DNA of 7,798 nt from Lachnospiraceae bacterium UBA7598. Its GTDB lineage: Bacteria > Bacillota > Clostridia > Lachnospirales > Lachnospiraceae. The stretch lies in contig DLQV01000023.1 of the NCBI GenBank assembly GCA_002474415.1, positions 1-7,798 of the forward strand, in the 5' to 3' direction. The notes below the pieces were generated by a model. That model had not been told where the DNA came from. It ran no database searches and worked only from the letters and a program-made list of their open reading frames with translations. Below, piece after piece: positions 5,692 to 7,798 of this stretch. Within the stretch, counting starts at the first letter, position 1, and the number at the start of each line of letters is the position of its first letter. The translations under genes and the position numbers were made by a program.

Positions 5692-7011
5692 ATGGAAAAA
5701 TATGCGGTAATTGAAGATGCAAAACAGTATATGGATGAATATCGGGAAGATATGATTGCTTTTGCACAGAAATTATTAAAAGTAAAAAGTATCAGTGGTC
5801 ATGAAAAAGGGATTGCAGATCTTTATTTAGAAGAGATGGAAAAGCTTGGATATGATGAAGTTTTTCGGGATGAATATGGAAATGTAGTAGGACTGGTCAA
5901 GGGGGACGAAAGCGGACCTACGATTATGTATAACTCTCATATGGATCATGTAGATGAAGGCGATTTAAGTAACTGGGAGGGATATGATCCTTATGGTGGA
6001 TTGAAAGATATCTGCGAGGTGGATAATCAGGAAAAGACAGCGGTAGAGAAAAGTACCTGTCTGCATGGACGCGCAGCTTCCGATGTAAAGGCAGGTGGAG
6101 CTGTACAGATTTATACCGGAGCAGTACTGGCGCGGTTAAAAAAAGAAGGCTATGCATTGCGGGGAACTTTTATGTTCAGCGGAGTGGTACTTGAGGAAGC
6201 AGGGGAGAACCTTGGAATGAAACTGCTTCACCGAGAGACACTTCCGAAACATGGGCTGGATTATGATTGCGTGGTTTCTTCGGAGGCTTCCTCTTTGAAA
6301 CTGGCACTTGGACATCGTGGACGTATCGAGTATCTGGCAACTACACTGGGACGCACGTCACACGGAAGTGCGCCATGGCTGGGCATCAATGCGATTTATA
6401 AGGCAATTCCTTTTATCAATAAAGTAAAAGATGAGCTGTATCCTTCTCTGCCAACGGACCCGGATCTGGGACAGGCATCGATTTCTTTGAATATTATCGA
6501 ATGTACGCCGGGAGCACTTTCTATTGTGCCGGATCATTGTATGATGTCTTTTGACCGCCGGACGTTGCCGAGCGAAGATCCGGAAGAAGTTTTGGTGCAG
6601 TTTGAAAAGATTGCAGATGATCTGGCAAAAGAAGATTCGGAGTTTAAAGCGGAAGTACAGGTAAAACAGGGAACACAGACGACTTATACGGGCATTACGG
6701 TTACGGATGATAAAAACAGTTATCCGTGGAAGATCAGCAGAGAGCATCCGTTTGTCAAAGCGGCAGCGAAAGCTTTGGAAAATGTTGGTCAGCAGGTAAA
6801 ATATACCCATTGGACATTTGCTACGGATTTAAGTGTCACCGCTGGTATGTACCACAAGCCTTCCATCGGGTATTCGCCAATGCAGGAGCAGTATGCCCAT
6901 ACACCATATGATAAAGTACGTGTGGATTTTATGCAGACAGCGTTGGATGGAAATATTTCTATTTTCTTATCCTGCGCAGAGGCCGGAAAAGAGATTGGTA
7001 AGTTAATATAA
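5692..7011 (+). CDS. M20-family zinc hydrolase, YgeY-like
   Basis: A 439-residue cytoplasmic metallohydrolase of the M20 peptidase/amidohydrolase family. The di-zinc and catalytic residues are all recognisable: H83-x-D85 (NSHMDHV), D131 in HGRAASDVKAG, E168-E169 (VLEEAGE), E198 (SSEASS), H224 (TSHGSAPW) and H403 (YAHTPYD). The inserted dimerisation or lid domain lies at about 208-325. The GRIEY ... SHGSAP ... NAIYK, SFDRR, YPWKI and THWTFATD stretches follow the pattern of E. coli YgeY, a protein tied to selenium-linked and purine-degradation gene clusters. Relative to my recollection of YgeY, there is an extra segment of about 17 residues before the D131 motif (about 104-121). M20 enzymes cleave peptides, N-acyl amino acids or carbamoyl amides. 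In this setting, hydrolysis of an open-chain ureido or amide intermediate is plausible but unproven. The next gene starts 12 bp after its TAA, so they form an operon. A plain dipeptidase or ArgE/DapE-like role remains possible. Confidence 0.85.
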   Translation: MEKYAVIEDAKQYMDEYREDMIAFAQKLLKVKSISGHEKGIADLYLEEMEKLGYDEVFRDEYGNVVGLVKGDESGPTIMYNSHMDHVDEGDLSNWEGYDPYGGLKDICEVDNQEKTAVEKSTCLHGRAASDVKAGGAVQIYTGAVLARLKKEGYALRGTFMFSGVVLEEAGENLGMKLLHRETLPKHGLDYDCVVSSEASSLKLALGHRGRIEYLATTLGRTSHGSAPWLGINAIYKAIPFINKVKDELYPSLPTDPDLGQASISLNIIECTPGALSIVPDHCMMSFDRRTLPSEDPEEVLVQFEKIADDLAKEDSEFKAEVQVKQGTQTTYTGITVTDDKNSYPWKISREHPFVKAAAKALENVGQQVKYTHWTFATDLSVTAGMYHKPSIGYSPMQEQYAHTPYDKVRVDFMQTALDGNISIFLSCAEAGKEIGKLI

Positions 7012-7023
7012 GGAGGACGTTGC

Positions 7024-7794
7024 ATGAAATTGTATTTTTTCAGTTGTGGGTTTCTGAAGAGTACAAAAGGATTGTTTGTCAATGGGGGCGGGAACGATGC
7101 ATTTTGTGTTCCCGTTCCCTTTTTTCTGATTCAGCATCGGGGAAAAAACATTCTTTTTGACACGGGAAATCATTGTACGGATATGTCTGGACATTTGCAG
7201 GAGAAACTGACGCGTACGGTTCGACCGGTTTTCCGGGAGGAGGAGTTGGCCCATCATGCAATCCAGACGATTGGCGTGCAGCCGGAGGACATTGATTTCA
7301 TTATTTTATCGCATCTGCATCATGATCATGCGGGGGAAATCTGCCAGTTTCCAAACGCAACCGTGATTGTGCAGCAGTCAGAATATGATTATGCTCATCG
7401 ATCGGATTATTTTATGGAACAGACTTATTATGCGGACGAAGTGCCGGCACAGAGCGTGGACTGGTATTTTCTTCAGGGGAAAGCGGACGACCGGTTTGAC
7501 TTGTTTGGGGATGGAAAGATAGTTATTTATTATACACCGGGGCATACGATCGGGCATCAGTCGCTTCTGGTCAGAACCGAAAAGGACGGTGCTTTTCTTC
7601 TTGCCGCAGATGCCTGTTACACCACAGAAAATATTGCAGATGGTGTGCTTCCGGGGCTTGTACTGGACAGCCATGCATATTTGCATAATCTGGTTACGTT
7701 TCGTCTGTTGCAAAAAACAGGTGTAACTATTGTGCCGGGACATGATCCGCTGCAGTGGCAGCAGTTTCGCCATGCCCCGGAATATTACGCATAA
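7024..7794 (+). CDS. MBL-fold zinc hydrolase, N-acyl-homoserine-lactonase-like
   Basis: A 256-residue metallo-beta-lactamase-fold hydrolase, complete in the window. The metal motif is H97-L-H99-H100-D101-H102 (SHLHHDHAG). The further ligands are H174 (TPGHTIGHQ), D196 (AADACYTTEN) and H240 (VPGHDPLQW). Y199, two residues after D196-A, sits where AHL lactonase AiiA has its catalytic tyrosine (D-A-S-Y). The length and the N-terminal FLIQHRGKNILFDTGNH segment also match the lactonase branch. No signal peptide is seen, so it is cytoplasmic. AGGAGG overlaps the stop codon of the upstream hydrolase, with a 7-bp spacer to the ATG, which points to coupled translation. Family members open lactone rings; a quorum-quenching role is not suggested by the neighbours. 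Opening of a cyclic amide, imide or lactone intermediate of the local pathway is the context-based guess. Only 4 bp follow the stop, so its terminator is not seen. Confidence 0.87.
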   Translation: MKLYFFSCGFLKSTKGLFVNGGGNDAFCVPVPFFLIQHRGKNILFDTGNHCTDMSGHLQEKLTRTVRPVFREEELAHHAIQTIGVQPEDIDFIILSHLHHDHAGEICQFPNATVIVQQSEYDYAHRSDYFMEQTYYADEVPAQSVDWYFLQGKADDRFDLFGDGKIVIYYTPGHTIGHQSLLVRTEKDGAFLLAADACYTTENIADGVLPGLVLDSHAYLHNLVTFRLLQKTGVTIVPGHDPLQWQQFRHAPEYYA

Positions 7795-7798
7795 AATT

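Noticed and set aside
6358..6810. 150-codon minus-strand open frame inside the M20 hydrolase gene
   Set aside because: It is opposite a gene with all catalytic residues intact; its composition (rich in Arg, Ile and Phe) is typical of a shadow frame.
7378..7773. 131-codon minus-strand open frame inside the MBL hydrolase gene
   Set aside because: It is antisense to a complete metallohydrolase and has no homologous features.
7024..7794. Quorum-quenching role for the lactonase-like protein
   Set aside because: Family resemblance to AHL lactonases is real, but the operon partner and neighbours are catabolic and no signalling genes are present.
1..7798. Mobile element, CRISPR array, tRNA or rRNA
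   Set aside because: I saw no transposase or integrase, no direct-repeat/spacer pattern, and no tRNA- or rRNA-like sequence; the only tandem repeat is coding.

Overview
The window looks like chromosomal DNA from a Gram-positive anaerobe of the class Clostridia, most likely a gut Lachnospiraceae. The reasons are strong AGGAGG-type ribosome binding sites, moderate GC with A/T-rich intergenic DNA, a clostridial-type lipoprotein signal, an oxygen-sensitive multi-cluster iron-sulfur enzyme, and the style of the coiled-coil protein at the left edge. The family assignment is an inference from sequence style; no rRNA or other marker is present.

Layout. Positions 1-294 hold the 3' end of a plus-strand gene for a coiled-coil protein built of 7-residue repeats, closed by an intrinsic terminator (305-336). 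Four minus-strand genes follow. In transcription order (right to left) they are an ABC-type substrate-binding lipoprotein (5503-4376), a PreA-type dihydropyrimidine dehydrogenase (4356-2848), and two paralogous PucR-family regulators (2734-1532 and 1505-351). The first two genes form a tight pair, 19 bp apart. A terminator-like hairpin and a good sigma-A-type promoter separate them from the two regulators. On the other side of a 188-bp divergent intergenic region, two plus-strand genes lie 12 bp apart: an M20-family zinc hydrolase resembling YgeY (5692-7011) and an AHL-lactonase-like metallo-beta-lactamase-fold hydrolase (7024-7794).

How it may work together (inference). The content suggests a small catabolic locus for a nitrogen heterocycle of pyrimidine, purine or hydantoin type. 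The lipoprotein would capture the substrate, PreA would reduce a ring double bond, one zinc hydrolase would open the ring and the other would cleave the open-chain amide or ureido product. The two PucR proteins would sense a pathway metabolite. The substrate is not determined by the sequence.

Most striking points. (1) The substrate-binding protein appears to be circularly permuted: the part that is normally C-terminal in NMT1/THI5-like proteins follows the signal peptide directly, and the part that is normally N-terminal closes the protein. (2) PreA carries an extra N-terminal four-cysteine-pair iron-sulfur module like that of PreT/DPD, but the FAD and NAD(P)H domains are missing and no PreT is in the window. 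(3) The regulator promoter is placed so that the mRNA would begin with a complete intrinsic-terminator hairpin.
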